A DNA stretch of 34,870 nt from JAHELQ01 sp965603365 (GCA_965603365.1 CBFDCR010000057.1:1-34870), one strand, 5' to 3'. Shown: positions 14,562 through 23,488, numbered from the stretch's first letter. Numbers and translations are program-made. The notes: a model not told the origin generated them from the letters alone.

Positions 14562-15263
14562 GTGGAAACAAAAAGAGAATATATCGTTAAATGTTGGTAC
14601 TGCGGGGCAGAGTACAATGCCTTTGAGGCTCCTCTCTGTCAGCATAGAAATCCTACCAAGGTGTGCCCCTATTGCCTCCATTGTATTTGTGGGGCTCCCG
14701 AGGCCTATAAGGCGGATTTTATGGGAAAATGCCCCAAAGAGTTGCTGGACGATATGTCCATTCAGAAGGGTGCTGAAAACCCGAAGTTGGGGGAGATGCT
14801 CGTCCGCTCTGGTAAAATTACCAGGGAACAATTGAGAGAGGCCATCGAAAGGCAGTCTATACTCAAGAAGAAGTTGGGGGAAATCCTGGTGATGATGGGG
14901 CTGCTCACCCCGGATGAGCTGCGGCTCTATTTGGTGGATCAGAAGTGGACCGACGAAATCGATTTGCATGATTTTAAGCTGGATATGGGGCTGATGGAGA
15001 GAGTGGGCAAGGACTTTTGCTGGCGTCAACGAATGATCCCCATCGAATATTACCGCATCGGCAGTGATAAGATTCTTAGCTTTGCCGTCGGTTCAAAGGA
15101 TGATTTAACTCAAATCAGGCAGAGCGAGAGGTTACGGGATCTTGTACTAATTCCCTATATCGCCCCCAGAGAACAGGTGGAAAAATTGCTGGAGGAGATC
15201 CGCCGCGATATTGAGGGAGACAATATATTTAACCTGGATGACGACGATGACATAAATATTTAG
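14562..15263 (+). CDS. Zinc-ribbon protein with GspE/PilB N-terminal (MshEN-like) domain
   Basis: A 233-residue protein in three parts. Residues 7-57 form a cysteine-rich metal site (C11-x2-C14, C26, H28, C35-x2-C38, C41, C43, C57), probably one or two zinc ribbons. Residues 67-125 (KLGEMLVRSGKITREQLREA, KKLGEILVMMGLLTPDEL) are the helical repeat seen at the N-terminus of type II secretion and type IV pilus ATPases. Residues 140-215 resemble the GspE-N/MshEN fold, which in MshE binds cyclic di-GMP. The motor ATPase domain is absent. The tail is very acidic (DDDDDINI). It may be a stand-alone regulator or adaptor. The GTG start has only a weak ribosome binding site, but the frame is full of family signal from residue 7 on. 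Confidence 0.8.
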   Translation: METKREYIVKCWYCGAEYNAFEAPLCQHRNPTKVCPYCLHCICGAPEAYKADFMGKCPKELLDDMSIQKGAENPKLGEMLVRSGKITREQLREAIERQSILKKKLGEILVMMGLLTPDELRLYLVDQKWTDEIDLHDFKLDMGLMERVGKDFCWRQRMIPIEYYRIGSDKILSFAVGSKDDLTQIRQSERLRDLVLIPYIAPREQVEKLLEEIRRDIEGDNIFNLDDDDDINI

Positions 15264-15271
15264 GCCCCCGC

Positions 15272-17635
15272 TTATTGGACAATTTTGTCCATCAGCAATT
15301 TTATGATAAACCGGGCCGCTTCCTTGTGATTGCCGTCCGATCGAATCGGTGGGCCGACACAGGAGGGGCATCCCTTGCGGCAATCACAGGTTTCAATCAC
15401 CTGGAGAATTTTTTCAAACAGTTCCCCGGTCCGTTCAAACAGGATTTCCGAAAAACCGATGCCGTTGGGATAGTTATCAAAGATGTATATGTTGGGCTCA
15501 AAATTGTTGAGCATTGTATTGTCATTCGGGATTTGAGAAGACGCTTTGGGTAGACGATTGATGTCGATCTCCGTCCTGGTAATATTGTCCTCCACCGACA
15601 CACCGATATCCTTCACATCACACATGAGAATCACGGCACTAATATGCCGCATCAGGTAGGCTATGCCGACAATGGCCTCAAGCTTGTCTCCCGGCGCAAG
15701 AGCGACGCTGTTTAACAGTTCGCTGCTGATGCTCATCCAGAAGGCGGTGGTGTGCATCTCCTGCTGCGGCAACTGCAAATTACCGGCCCCCACATTTTCG
15801 TTGGTGAAAAATTTTAGTTTTTTAAATCCCACCACCTGGGAATACACGTGAACGTCCCCATAGTGGAAGCGGTGATTCTTCTTCTGGGTTTCATCGAAAA
15901 CGTCCAACACCGAAATTTTGGTGTAGGTGATGGAATCGGTATAATAATCGGCATTGGATTGCCGCACAAATGCCTTGCGGTTTTCATAATCGAATTCCTC
16001 CACCACGTACTGCTCGCCTTCTAAGATATAGATGGCCTTAGGGTGCAGGGTCTCTAAGGCGGAAGAAAAATCCACCTCGGCAATTACCCGTTCGGTGTCG
16101 GTGCGGTCCACCACCACGAAGTTGTCCGATGTGACCCGGTTGAGACTCACCGCATCGGCAGGATACCCCTCCTCGGTCCAGAACCATTTGTCGCTTTTCC
16201 GAAACAGGACCTTGTTTTCCGCCAGGTAACCCAGGATATCCTCCAGGTTTTCCCCGCCGAATTGTTCCCCTTTGACAAAGGGCAGTTCAAAAGAGGCACA
16301 CTTAACGTGGTCGACTAAGATGGTCAGGTTATCCGGGTTGATTCTGCCGATCTCCGGAGACTTGCCGGTGAAGTATTCGGGATGATTGACGATGAACTGG
16401 TTGACGGGGGAGGAGGAGGAGACCAGGACGCCGATAGACTTGCTGGACCTGCGACCGGCCCGGCCCAGCCGCTGCCAGGTGGAGGCGATGGAACCGGGAT
16501 AGGCGGCCAGTACCGCGGCATCCAGGGAACCGATATCGATGCCCAATTCCAGGGCGTTGGTGGACACCACCGCCTTGATTTTACCGCTCCGCAGTCCCTG
16601 TTCGATTTCCCGTCTTTTTTTCGGCAGGTAGCCGCCCCGGTATCCCCGGACACGGCCGGCCTCGGTTACGTTCTTTTCAAAATCGTTTTTTAGGTATCTG
16701 ACCAGGATTTCGGTGATCAACCGGGAATTGGCAAAGGTGATGACCTGTAAATCGTTGGCCAGAAGAATCCCGGCAATATGCCGGGCGATGGCCACGTAGG
16801 ATCTGCGGATGCCCAATTGTTTGTTCACCACCGGTGGATTGAAGAATACCAGGTATTTCTCTCCCCGGGGAGCCCCGTTTTTATCGATTAGCACCACTTC
16901 CTCTTCTACGATGCCTTCGGCCAGTTTTCTGGGATTGGCAATGGTGGCCGAGGACATGATGAATACCGGGCTTGCCCCATAAAATTCGCAGATCCGCTTC
17001 AACCGCCGCATCACATTGGCCATGTGGGAGCCGAACACTCCGGTATAGTAATGGAGCTCGTCGATCACTACGTATTTTACATTTTCAAACAGATTGACCC
17101 ATTTGGTGTGGTGGGGCAGAATACCCGAATGCAGCATGTAGGGGTTGGTGATGACAATCTGGGCCTGTTTACGGATGGCCTTGCGCATGCTCTGGGGGGT
17201 ATCGCCGTCATAGGTGTACAGCCCCAATCGGTCACCCATCAATTGATTCATATCGAAGAGTTCCGCCAGTTGGTCCTGGGATAGGGCCTTGGTGGGGAAT
17301 AAATATAGGGACTTGGCCGCCGGATCTCTGGAGAGGGCGTTCAGGGTCAGGGCGTTATAGATCAGGGTCTTGCCCGAAGCCGTAGGCGTCGCCACCACCA
17401 CGTTGTGTCCCTGTAAAACCGCTTCGATGGCCCGGGCCTGGTGGGAGTACAATCTTTCGATCCCCTTCTGCCGGTAGATCTGCACCACCTGATCGGCCAA
17501 CTCCCGGGGAAAAGCCTCGAATTCTCCGGCAAAAGCCTCCACCCGGGTGACCGTGGCCTGGCTCAAGCTGTCGTTCTTAAATTTTAAAATATCCTGTATC
17601 GACTGCTCAACCTTGAAATCTTTATCTCCACTCAT
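15272..17635 (-). CDS. MrfA-like DEAD/DEAH-box DNA helicase with DUF1998 zinc domain
   Basis: A 787-residue superfamily 2 helicase closely resembling Bacillus YprA/MrfA, which takes part in mitomycin C lesion repair. Motifs in order: Q-like RLYSHQARAI (61-70), Walker A TPTASGKT (83-90), motif II as DELH (192-195), SSAT, the helicase C domain with NALELGIDIG and motif VI QRLGRAGRRS. The C-terminal DUF1998 domain ends with four cysteines, C750, C752, C756 and C759 (CDCRKGCPSC), the zinc/iron-sulfur site of the family. Length is typical. MrfB, its exonuclease partner in Bacillus, is not adjacent. The start lacks a Shine-Dalgarno and sits six bases from a -10-like box. Confidence 0.92.
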   Translation of the reverse strand: MSGDKDFKVEQSIQDILKFKNDSLSQATVTRVEAFAGEFEAFPRELADQVVQIYRQKGIERLYSHQARAIEAVLQGHNVVVATPTASGKTLIYNALTLNALSRDPAAKSLYLFPTKALSQDQLAELFDMNQLMGDRLGLYTYDGDTPQSMRKAIRKQAQIVITNPYMLHSGILPHHTKWVNLFENVKYVVIDELHYYTGVFGSHMANVMRRLKRICEFYGASPVFIMSSATIANPRKLAEGIVEEEVVLIDKNGAPRGEKYLVFFNPPVVNKQLGIRRSYVAIARHIAGILLANDLQVITFANSRLITEILVRYLKNDFEKNVTEAGRVRGYRGGYLPKKRREIEQGLRSGKIKAVVSTNALELGIDIGSLDAAVLAAYPGSIASTWQRLGRAGRRSSKSIGVLVSSSSPVNQFIVNHPEYFTGKSPEIGRINPDNLTILVDHVKCASFELPFVKGEQFGGENLEDILGYLAENKVLFRKSDKWFWTEEGYPADAVSLNRVTSDNFVVVDRTDTERVIAEVDFSSALETLHPKAIYILEGEQYVVEEFDYENRKAFVRQSNADYYTDSITYTKISVLDVFDETQKKNHRFHYGDVHVYSQVVGFKKLKFFTNENVGAGNLQLPQQEMHTTAFWMSISSELLNSVALAPGDKLEAIVGIAYLMRHISAVILMCDVKDIGVSVEDNITRTEIDINRLPKASSQIPNDNTMLNNFEPNIYIFDNYPNGIGFSEILFERTGELFEKILQVIETCDCRKGCPSCVGPPIRSDGNHKEAARFIIKLLMDKIVQ

Positions 17636-17641
17636 ACCGCT

Positions 17642-17670
17642 AACATATCACAAAATCCCACATTAGTAAA
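17642..17670 (-). promoter_or_regulatory. Candidate leaderless promoter of the MrfA-like helicase
   Basis: On the minus strand TTTACT (17670-17665), 17-bp spacer, TATGTT (17647-17642), then six bases to the ATG (17635-17633). Both hexamers are imperfect, but the geometry repeats that of several other genes here. Confidence 0.45.
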
Positions 17671-17846
17671 CCGATCTTCCCGCACCAGACAGGGCTGCAT
17701 TCAATTCTGGAATGGGGGAATAGCGGAATATTGGGATGTTGAGGAAAACCGCAAATTTTCCAGGGACAGTCGTTCATCGAAGTCCATCTCTCTGATATTT
17801 TATTTTATTATACTAAGATAAATTTGATAATGGTTATATCAGATTG

Positions 17847-17875
17847 TTGACAAATTGTTGAAGTTATAGTATTAT
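17847..17875 (+). promoter_or_regulatory. Promoter of clpB
   Basis: TTGACA (17847-17852), 17-bp spacer, TATTAT (17870-17875). The predicted start (about 17882) coincides with the Shine-Dalgarno GGAGG (17882-17886). A direct repeat TTGTTGA (at about 17844 and 17855) flanks the -35 box and might bind a regulator. I see no CIRCE-type inverted repeat or sigma-32 consensus. Confidence 0.5.
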
Positions 17876-17894
17876 TGGTGTGGAGGAATTAATC

Positions 17895-20459
17895 ATGAAC
17901 CGAGAAAAATTTACGTTAAAGGCCAATAATGCCATAGATGCCGGTGCGCAACTGGCGGGGTCTCATGATCACCAGGAGGTGACCCCCCTGCACCTGGCCT
18001 ATGCCATCCTACAGGACAAAGAGAACATCGTGCCCATGACGATCAAGAAGATCGGCATCGATCCCACCGGTGTGTTGTTCAAGCTTGAGGCGGAAATCAA
18101 CAAACTGCCCAAAGTCCAGGGGGCCGAGCAGTATGCTTCCCGGGATTTCGGCAAGGTCTTAAATCGATCCCAGGACATCGCCAACCGGTTTAAGGATGAT
18201 TACATCTCCACCGAGCACCTGTTCCTGGCCATATTGGAATCCAAAGACAGCCCTACTAAAATATTGAATCAGGCCGGCGTCGATAAGGATCAGTTCATGC
18301 GGGCCTTAATGGAGATCCGGGGCAGTCAAAAGGTCACCGATCCCCATCCGGAAGACAAGATGCAGGCCCTAAAACGCTATGGCCGGGATCTGATAGAACT
18401 GGCCCGGTCAGGCAAACTGGATCCCGTCATCGGCCGGGACGATGAGATTCGCCGGGTCATGCAGGTACTGGTGCGGCGCACCAAGAACAATCCCGTCTTA
18501 ATCGGCGAAGCAGGGGTCGGCAAGACCGCCATTGCCGAGGGCCTTGCCCAACGGATCGTGCAGAAGGACATCCCGGAACTGCTGAAGGACAAACGGATCG
18601 TGGCCTTGGAGATCGGCAGCTTACTGGCCGGTGCCAAATACCGCGGCGAGTTTGAAGATCGCTTGAAGGCGGTCATTAAGGAGGTGTCCGAATCCAACGG
18701 CCAGATCATACTGTTCATCGATGAACTGCACACCATCGTGGGAGCCGGGGCTGCCGAAGGCGCGGTGGACGCCTCCAACATGCTCAAACCGGCGCTGGCC
18801 CGGGGAGAATTGCGGGCCATCGGCGCCACCACCCTGAACGAGTACAAGAAACACATCGAGAAGGACCCGGCCTTAGAACGTCGGTTTCAGCCGGTCTTTG
18901 TCAAGGAGCCTACCGTAGAGGAGACCATTTCGATTTTAAGGGGACTCAAAGAGAAATACGAGATCCATCACGGCATTAAAATTACCGATGCCGCCTTGAT
19001 CGCCGCCGCCACCCTGTCCCACCGCTACATCTCCGACCGCTTCTTGCCGGACAAGGCCATCGATTTGATGGATGAAGCCTCTTCCAAATTGAGGATCGAG
19101 ATGGATTCCCGTCCCGAAGAGCTGGATGAACTGGAGCGGCGAATCTTGCAGATGGAAATCGAGCGCCAGGCAATAAAAAATGAAAATAGTCCCGACAGCA
19201 AACAGAAGTTGAAAAAATTGGCCGACCAACTGGAAGAACTGAAGGTTAAGCGGGATCAAATCAAGGAACACTGGACAAAGGAGAAGGCCTTTATAAAACG
19301 GCTGCGGGACCTAAAGGAAGAGATCGATGGCTTGAAAAATCAGCAGCAGGAGGCCGAACGTCGGAACGACTACGAACTGGCCTCCCAGATTCAATACGGC
19401 CGGATTCCGGGTAAGCAGAAAGAAATGGAGAAGGCCCAGCAGCAGTTGACAGAGCTGCAAAAGGAAAAGCGGATATTAACCGAAGAGATCACCGAGGAGG
19501 ATATTGGAGAGGTGGTGTGCAAATGGACCGGCATCCCGGTGAACAAATTATTGAGCGGTGAACGGGACAAACTGCTTAAAATGGAGGAGATCATCAAAAA
19601 GCGAGTGGTGGGTCAAGACGAGGCCGTAGATGCGATATCCCGGGTCATCCGGCGCTCAAAAGCGGGGCTGCAGGACCCCAACCGGCCCTTAGGTTCGTTC
19701 ATGTTTTTAGGCCCCACCGGGGTCGGCAAGACCGAGCTGGCCAAAGCCTTAAGTGAGTTCATTTTTAACAGCGAGAAGGCCATGGTGCGCATCGATATGT
19801 CCGAATACATGGAGAAACATTCGGTGGCCAAACTGATCGGCGCGCCTCCCGGCTATGTGGGCTATGACGAAGGTGGACAGCTCACCGAAGCCATTAAGAG
19901 GAGGCCCTACTCGTTGATCTTGCTGGATGAGATCGAAAAGGCCCATCCCGATGTGTTTAACATCCTGCTCCAGATCCTGGACGACGGCCGTTTGACCGAT
20001 GCCAGAGGCAAGACCGTCAATTTTACCAATACCATCATTATCATGACCTCTAACCTGGGTTCCGACATCATACTGGAGAAGACCGATTATAACGTGATCA
20101 AGAACGAAGTGGAGGGATTGCTGTACCACTACTTTAAACCGGAGTTTCTCAATCGCATCGATGAAACCATCACATTCAGACCCTTGAATCAGGAGATGAT
20201 TAAGAAGATCGCCTTACTGGAGATTAACAAGTTTACCCGGTTACTCCAGTTATCGAAGATTCAATTGGATATAACGGAGCCGGCAGTGAAACAATTGGCC
20301 CAATTGGGATTCAACCCTTCCCTGGGGGCCAGACCCCTCAAAAGGATCATCCAGAGGGAGATTCAGGACCGGTTGTCATCGTTGATTCTTGAAGGCAAGG
20401 TGTTACCAGAATCAACGGTAACCGTTGATTTTCAGGACGGCCAATTCATTTTTAATTAA
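17895..20459 (+). CDS. clpB: Chaperone disaggregase ClpB
   Basis: An 854-residue hexameric AAA+ chaperone that threads aggregated proteins through its pore with DnaK help. In order: Clp N-domain (about 1-145), NBD1 with Walker A GEAGVGKT (204-211) and FIDELHTIVGAGAAEG, the long coiled-coil M-domain (about 405-525) that marks ClpB rather than ClpA or ClpC, NBD2 with GPTGVGKT (606-613) and the pore loop GAPPGYVGYDEGG, then the small D2 domain (NPSLGARPLKRIIQREI). There is no ClpP-binding loop, as expected. I use ATG 17895, eight bases after GGAGG, instead of an in-frame GTG at 17880 that would place the ribosome binding site inside the gene. No heat-shock partner genes are adjacent. Confidence 0.97.
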   Translation: MNREKFTLKANNAIDAGAQLAGSHDHQEVTPLHLAYAILQDKENIVPMTIKKIGIDPTGVLFKLEAEINKLPKVQGAEQYASRDFGKVLNRSQDIANRFKDDYISTEHLFLAILESKDSPTKILNQAGVDKDQFMRALMEIRGSQKVTDPHPEDKMQALKRYGRDLIELARSGKLDPVIGRDDEIRRVMQVLVRRTKNNPVLIGEAGVGKTAIAEGLAQRIVQKDIPELLKDKRIVALEIGSLLAGAKYRGEFEDRLKAVIKEVSESNGQIILFIDELHTIVGAGAAEGAVDASNMLKPALARGELRAIGATTLNEYKKHIEKDPALERRFQPVFVKEPTVEETISILRGLKEKYEIHHGIKITDAALIAAATLSHRYISDRFLPDKAIDLMDEASSKLRIEMDSRPEELDELERRILQMEIERQAIKNENSPDSKQKLKKLADQLEELKVKRDQIKEHWTKEKAFIKRLRDLKEEIDGLKNQQQEAERRNDYELASQIQYGRIPGKQKEMEKAQQQLTELQKEKRILTEEITEEDIGEVVCKWTGIPVNKLLSGERDKLLKMEEIIKKRVVGQDEAVDAISRVIRRSKAGLQDPNRPLGSFMFLGPTGVGKTELAKALSEFIFNSEKAMVRIDMSEYMEKHSVAKLIGAPPGYVGYDEGGQLTEAIKRRPYSLILLDEIEKAHPDVFNILLQILDDGRLTDARGKTVNFTNTIIIMTSNLGSDIILEKTDYNVIKNEVEGLLYHYFKPEFLNRIDETITFRPLNQEMIKKIALLEINKFTRLLQLSKIQLDITEPAVKQLAQLGFNPSLGARPLKRIIQREIQDRLSSLILEGKVLPESTVTVDFQDGQFIFN

Positions 20460-20804
20460 GTATCACTCGTTTGCATTTTGGGGGATAAAGTCCTTCCTCT
20501 CCCCCCCCATTCTGCGTTTCTCCCAATAACCGTTTGGTGAACTCAACACCCGTTTACCGCCTTCTTTGGTGCGTTTAGTGTCACACGGAAGATACGTCAT
20601 TGCGTTTTTCTTTATTAAATATAGCAATTTCGATGCCAAAATTTACTGAGTCCGGATGAAACTCGGGAAGGAAGCGGTTTTCTTTTTGCTATACCTATCA
20701 TCAGGAATTCAAGATCCTGCCTGGGAATGATGAAATATTAAGGTTTTTCGAATCTTTTATATCGGCATCAATTTGCATTTAGAAAAGTAAAATTTTAAAT
20801 ATTT
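20460..20804. other. Long spacer between clpB and the FHA activator; cobalamin-riboswitch-like pieces
   Basis: No gene is supported. The plus strand has pieces in the order of a cobalamin riboswitch: GGTGAA ... CCGCC (about 20535-20561), TACTG-hairpin-GGGAAGG (20644-20672; CTGAGT pairs with ACTCGG) and a B12-box-like ATCAGGA ... GATCCTGCC (20699-20721) with a stretched middle. The canonical AAAAGGGAA element is not visible and the downstream gene has no cobalamin link, so this is a weak resemblance. CAGGA/TCCTG also forms a simple hairpin. A C-tract (CCCCCCCC) lies near 20502-20508. Confidence 0.25.
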
Positions 20805-20839
20805 ATGGAAAATTTGATACGCGGGTTTTTCTATCTGAC

Positions 20840-20879
20840 TATAAACGTTTATAAACACTATAAACCGATGTTTATAAAC
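20840..20879 (+). promoter_or_regulatory. Four TATAAAC boxes upstream of the FHA activator
   Basis: TATAAAC occurs at 20840-20846, 20850-20856, 20859-20865 and 20873-20879, all in the same orientation. The first two overlap the perfect palindrome ATAAACGTTTAT (20841-20852). The cluster ends 20 bases before the -35 box of the downstream gene, a typical place for an activator or autoregulator. The bound protein is unknown. Confidence 0.5.
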
Positions 20880-20898
20880 CCACCTCCGAAAATCCCAT

Positions 20899-20926
20899 TT
20901 GAAAATATCGGTTTTTATGTTATAAT
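20899..20926 (+). promoter_or_regulatory. Promoter of the FHA-type activator gene, probably leaderless
   Basis: TTGAAA (20899-20904), 16-bp spacer, TATAAT (20921-20926), then seven bases to ATG 20934. No Shine-Dalgarno is present. Confidence 0.6.
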
Positions 20927-20933
20927 GGTGCCA

Positions 20934-22751
20934 ATGAAGTATTTGCTCTACTACCGTGATGGCTTTATTAAGAAGTTTCCGCTGAGTAAACCAGCTATTA
21001 CTATCGGCCGAAGCAGTGAAAATGATCTCGTCATCGATGAAGATTATGTTTCCCGGCGTCATATGCGCATCGATGTGAAGGATACTTGTATCGCCATTTA
21101 CGACTTGAATTCTACCAACGGTATTTATGTGGAGGGCACCAGGGTCAAACAGGCGGTTATCCAGATCGGCGAGTCGTTTTTTGTTAAGGGAACCAGCTTC
21201 ATTTTGCGAGATGGTTCTCTGGAAGAGTTCAAGTTAGCCGAGGAACTCATTCCGGTGTTCGATAAAATTCAAAGCGAAAATGAGAAGAAGATCGATACCA
21301 CCGAGACCCGATATGTCAAAAATGTATTTACGGAATTGTTAAAACATATTCTGGCGGTGGGTCTAAAAAAGAGTGATTTTCACGATTTCATTCTCGAGGT
21401 TTCCACCTATTTGAATTCCATTCGGGATTTTGGCAGTATTTTTCTCGTTTCCAGGGAAAATGACGATATTAATGTCATTCTTTCCATCAAGAAGGAAAAG
21501 AAAGTTCTGGATCAATTGAAAGGAATTATGGAGCAAAGTAAAAATATCTTTAAAGAGGACCAGCATTGGCTGCCGATCCCCGGCAGCAAAGATAATTATT
21601 TTTGTTCCTATATCCTCGATATCAAAGGATGCGAAGCCGTCTTAATATATATACCCTTGAATTTGAAAAAAAATGAAAATGAGAAGGTGGAGCAATTTCT
21701 TTACTCCTTTGCCAAAGAAATTACCTTGTTGTCGCAGATCATGCAGGCAGAGAAAAAAAGTCCAAAGCTGGGGATAGAGTGTGGTGAACCTTTTACTTTT
21801 GATGAAATCGTGGCTTCCGATTCCCATATGAAGAACCTGATTAAACAGGCCAAGAAGATTGCCCAGAGTAATATTTTTGTACTTATCCAGGGGGAGAGCG
21901 GTACCGGGAAGGAGTTGTTCGCCCGGTTGCTTCACAACCATTCTTCCAGAGCCAGTGGGCAGTACGTCGCCTTGAACTGCGCCGCCATTCCGGAAAATTT
22001 GTTGGAATCCGAATTGTTTGGGCACGAAAAGGGTGCCTTTACCGGCGCCTACAGCCAGAAAAAGGGCAAACTGGAGATGGCTTCCGGCGGTACGTTGGTG
22101 CTGGATGAGATCGGCGACATGCCGCTTGGTCTGCAGATCAAGCTGCTCAGGGTACTGCAGGAACAGGAATTCTACCGACTGGGCGGCAACACCCCCATAA
22201 AGGTGAACCTGCGAATTATCGCCCTGACCAACTGTAATCTGAAGCAATTGATCAAAGATGAAAAATTCCGGGAGGATCTGTACTATCGGTTGGCCCACCA
22301 TATTATTACCATCCCCTCTCTAAGGGAGCGGAAGGAGGATATCTCGGCTCTCACCACCTTTTTTACCAGGAAATACTGTAAGATAAATAACAAAACGGTC
22401 CGGGGATACTCCATGAAGGTCTTCGAAATCCTGCAAAATTACAATTGGCCCGGCAACGTGAGGCAAGTGGAGAACGAAATCAACCGGCTGATCAACCTGG
22501 TAGATGACGGCGGCACCATAGACTATGACTTGCTGTCTGATGAACTGAAATTCAGCGAGGTGGATTTTGAAGATACCTGTCGACTGCCTCCCTACATGAC
22601 CGATGCCCGGTCGGAGCGGGAATACATCATGAAACTTTTAGAAAAGAACCAGTGGAACAAGTCCAAAACCGCCCGGGATCTCAATATGACCTATCAAGGC
22701 TTGCATAAAAAGATGAAAAGGTTGTCCATCATCCGTCCCCGGCAAAAGTAG
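20934..22751 (+). CDS. FHA-domain sigma-54-dependent transcriptional activator
   Basis: A 605-residue bacterial enhancer-binding protein. The N-terminal FHA domain (about 5-95: ITIGRSSENDLVI, YVSRRHM, DLNSTNGIYV) should read phosphothreonine. A GAF-like sensor region without clear motifs follows (about 115-280). The AAA+ domain has Walker A GESGTGKE (320-327), the sigma-54-contacting loop GAFTGA (367-372), Walker B TLVLDEIGDM and the arginine-finger region EDLYYRLAHH, so it should open sigma-54 promoters. A Fis-type HTH ends the protein (NKSKTARDLNMTYQGLHKKM). I start at ATG 20934: a frame from 20805 would add 43 residues that cover the TATAAAC boxes and the promoter. Input is probably a Ser/Thr kinase encoded elsewhere. 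Confidence 0.93.
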   Translation: MKYLLYYRDGFIKKFPLSKPAITIGRSSENDLVIDEDYVSRRHMRIDVKDTCIAIYDLNSTNGIYVEGTRVKQAVIQIGESFFVKGTSFILRDGSLEEFKLAEELIPVFDKIQSENEKKIDTTETRYVKNVFTELLKHILAVGLKKSDFHDFILEVSTYLNSIRDFGSIFLVSRENDDINVILSIKKEKKVLDQLKGIMEQSKNIFKEDQHWLPIPGSKDNYFCSYILDIKGCEAVLIYIPLNLKKNENEKVEQFLYSFAKEITLLSQIMQAEKKSPKLGIECGEPFTFDEIVASDSHMKNLIKQAKKIAQSNIFVLIQGESGTGKELFARLLHNHSSRASGQYVALNCAAIPENLLESELFGHEKGAFTGAYSQKKGKLEMASGGTLVLDEIGDMPLGLQIKLLRVLQEQEFYRLGGNTPIKVNLRIIALTNCNLKQLIKDEKFREDLYYRLAHHIITIPSLRERKEDISALTTFFTRKYCKINNKTVRGYSMKVFEILQNYNWPGNVRQVENEINRLINLVDDGGTIDYDLLSDELKFSEVDFEDTCRLPPYMTDARSEREYIMKLLEKNQWNKSKTARDLNMTYQGLHKKMKRLSIIRPRQK

Positions 22752-22781
22752 GGACAGCTTTATTACCCGGCTCTTTTTTGC

Positions 22782-22787
22782 TATAAT
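22782..22787 (+). promoter_or_regulatory. TATAAT box five bases before the rlpA-like start
   Basis: A perfect -10 hexamer with only TTGAC between it and ATG 22793 and no Shine-Dalgarno. The -35 region (TTTATT at 22759-22764, 17-bp spacing) is weak. Confidence 0.5.
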
Positions 22788-22792
22788 TTGAC

Positions 22793-23488
22793 ATGCGTTT
22801 CAAATTTCTAATCTTTCTTTTTGTATTAGTGCTGGTTCTGTCCTTCTGCTCCGGTAAGCGGGCCCCTAAGACCGAACCGGTGCCATTGGAAAAGCGACCC
22901 GGTGTGCAGGTTGAGGAAGGGGCACCGATAGACGTGGTGGAGACCGGCATTGCCTCCTGGTACGGCGGCAAGTTCCACGGCCGCCGCACCGCCAACGGCG
23001 AGGTTTACGACAAGCATAAGTTGACGGCAGCCCACCAGACCCTTCCCTTCAACACCATCGTGGAGTTGGAAAACCTGGAAAACCGTAAAAAGGTCATCGT
23101 TCGTATCAATGACCGGGGGCCCTTTTTGAAAGGAAGGATTATAGACCTCTCCCGGGAAGCTGCTCGAAGAGTGGGCATGGAGGCCTCCGGCACCGCGCCC
23201 GTTTGTTTGAGAATCCTCAAGCCCGGCGATGTTACGAAGAACCGGGCCCAGAATGCTTCCGGGCAGCCATTTTACATTCAGGCCGGCGCCTATACTGTGC
23301 GGGAAAATGCCCAAAATGTTCTGCGCCGCATCCAGGCCGCCGACATCCGGATATCCTTCGCCATTCACCATCAAAACGGTCTCTACAAAGTAATATCCGA
23401 AACAATCCCCCAGCGCCACAAGGCCGCATCCATCCAGACCAAATTAAAAGCCCTGGGCATCGACTCCTACATCAAACAGTCCCAATGA
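22793..23488 (+). CDS. rlpA: RlpA-like septal lipoprotein (DPBB plus SPOR)
   Basis: A 231-residue lipoprotein of the RlpA family, lytic transglycosylases that cut stem-less peptidoglycan at the septum. The signal peptide ends in lipobox LSFC (Cys19), and no aspartate follows, consistent with outer-membrane sorting. The double-psi beta-barrel (about 50-140) has GIASWYGGKFHGRRTANGE with the conserved SWYG, LPFNTIVEL and the catalytic-site segment VRINDRGPF with IDLSREAA. The C-terminal SPOR domain (about 155-229: FYIQAGAYTVRENAQNVLRR) binds denuded septal glycan. No rodA, mrdB or ftsZ neighbours are present. The GxxExxY element starts immediately after the stop. Confidence 0.92.
   Translation: MRFKFLIFLFVLVLVLSFCSGKRAPKTEPVPLEKRPGVQVEEGAPIDVVETGIASWYGGKFHGRRTANGEVYDKHKLTAAHQTLPFNTIVELENLENRKKVIVRINDRGPFLKGRIIDLSREAARRVGMEASGTAPVCLRILKPGDVTKNRAQNASGQPFYIQAGAYTVRENAQNVLRRIQAADIRISFAIHHQNGLYKVISETIPQRHKAASIQTKLKALGIDSYIKQSQ

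Noticed and set aside
17821..17894. CIRCE or sigma-32 heat-shock site before clpB
   Set aside because: No 9-9-9 inverted repeat and no CTTGAA/CCCCAT pair; an ordinary TTGACA promoter fits better.
20644..20672. Hammerhead ribozyme resemblance (GAGTCC ... GAAAC)
   Set aside because: The essential CTGANGA core is absent and the stems cannot be completed.
20805..20933. 43-residue N-terminal extension of the FHA activator
   Set aside because: It covers the TATAAAC boxes and the promoter, while the FHA domain begins right after ATG 20934.
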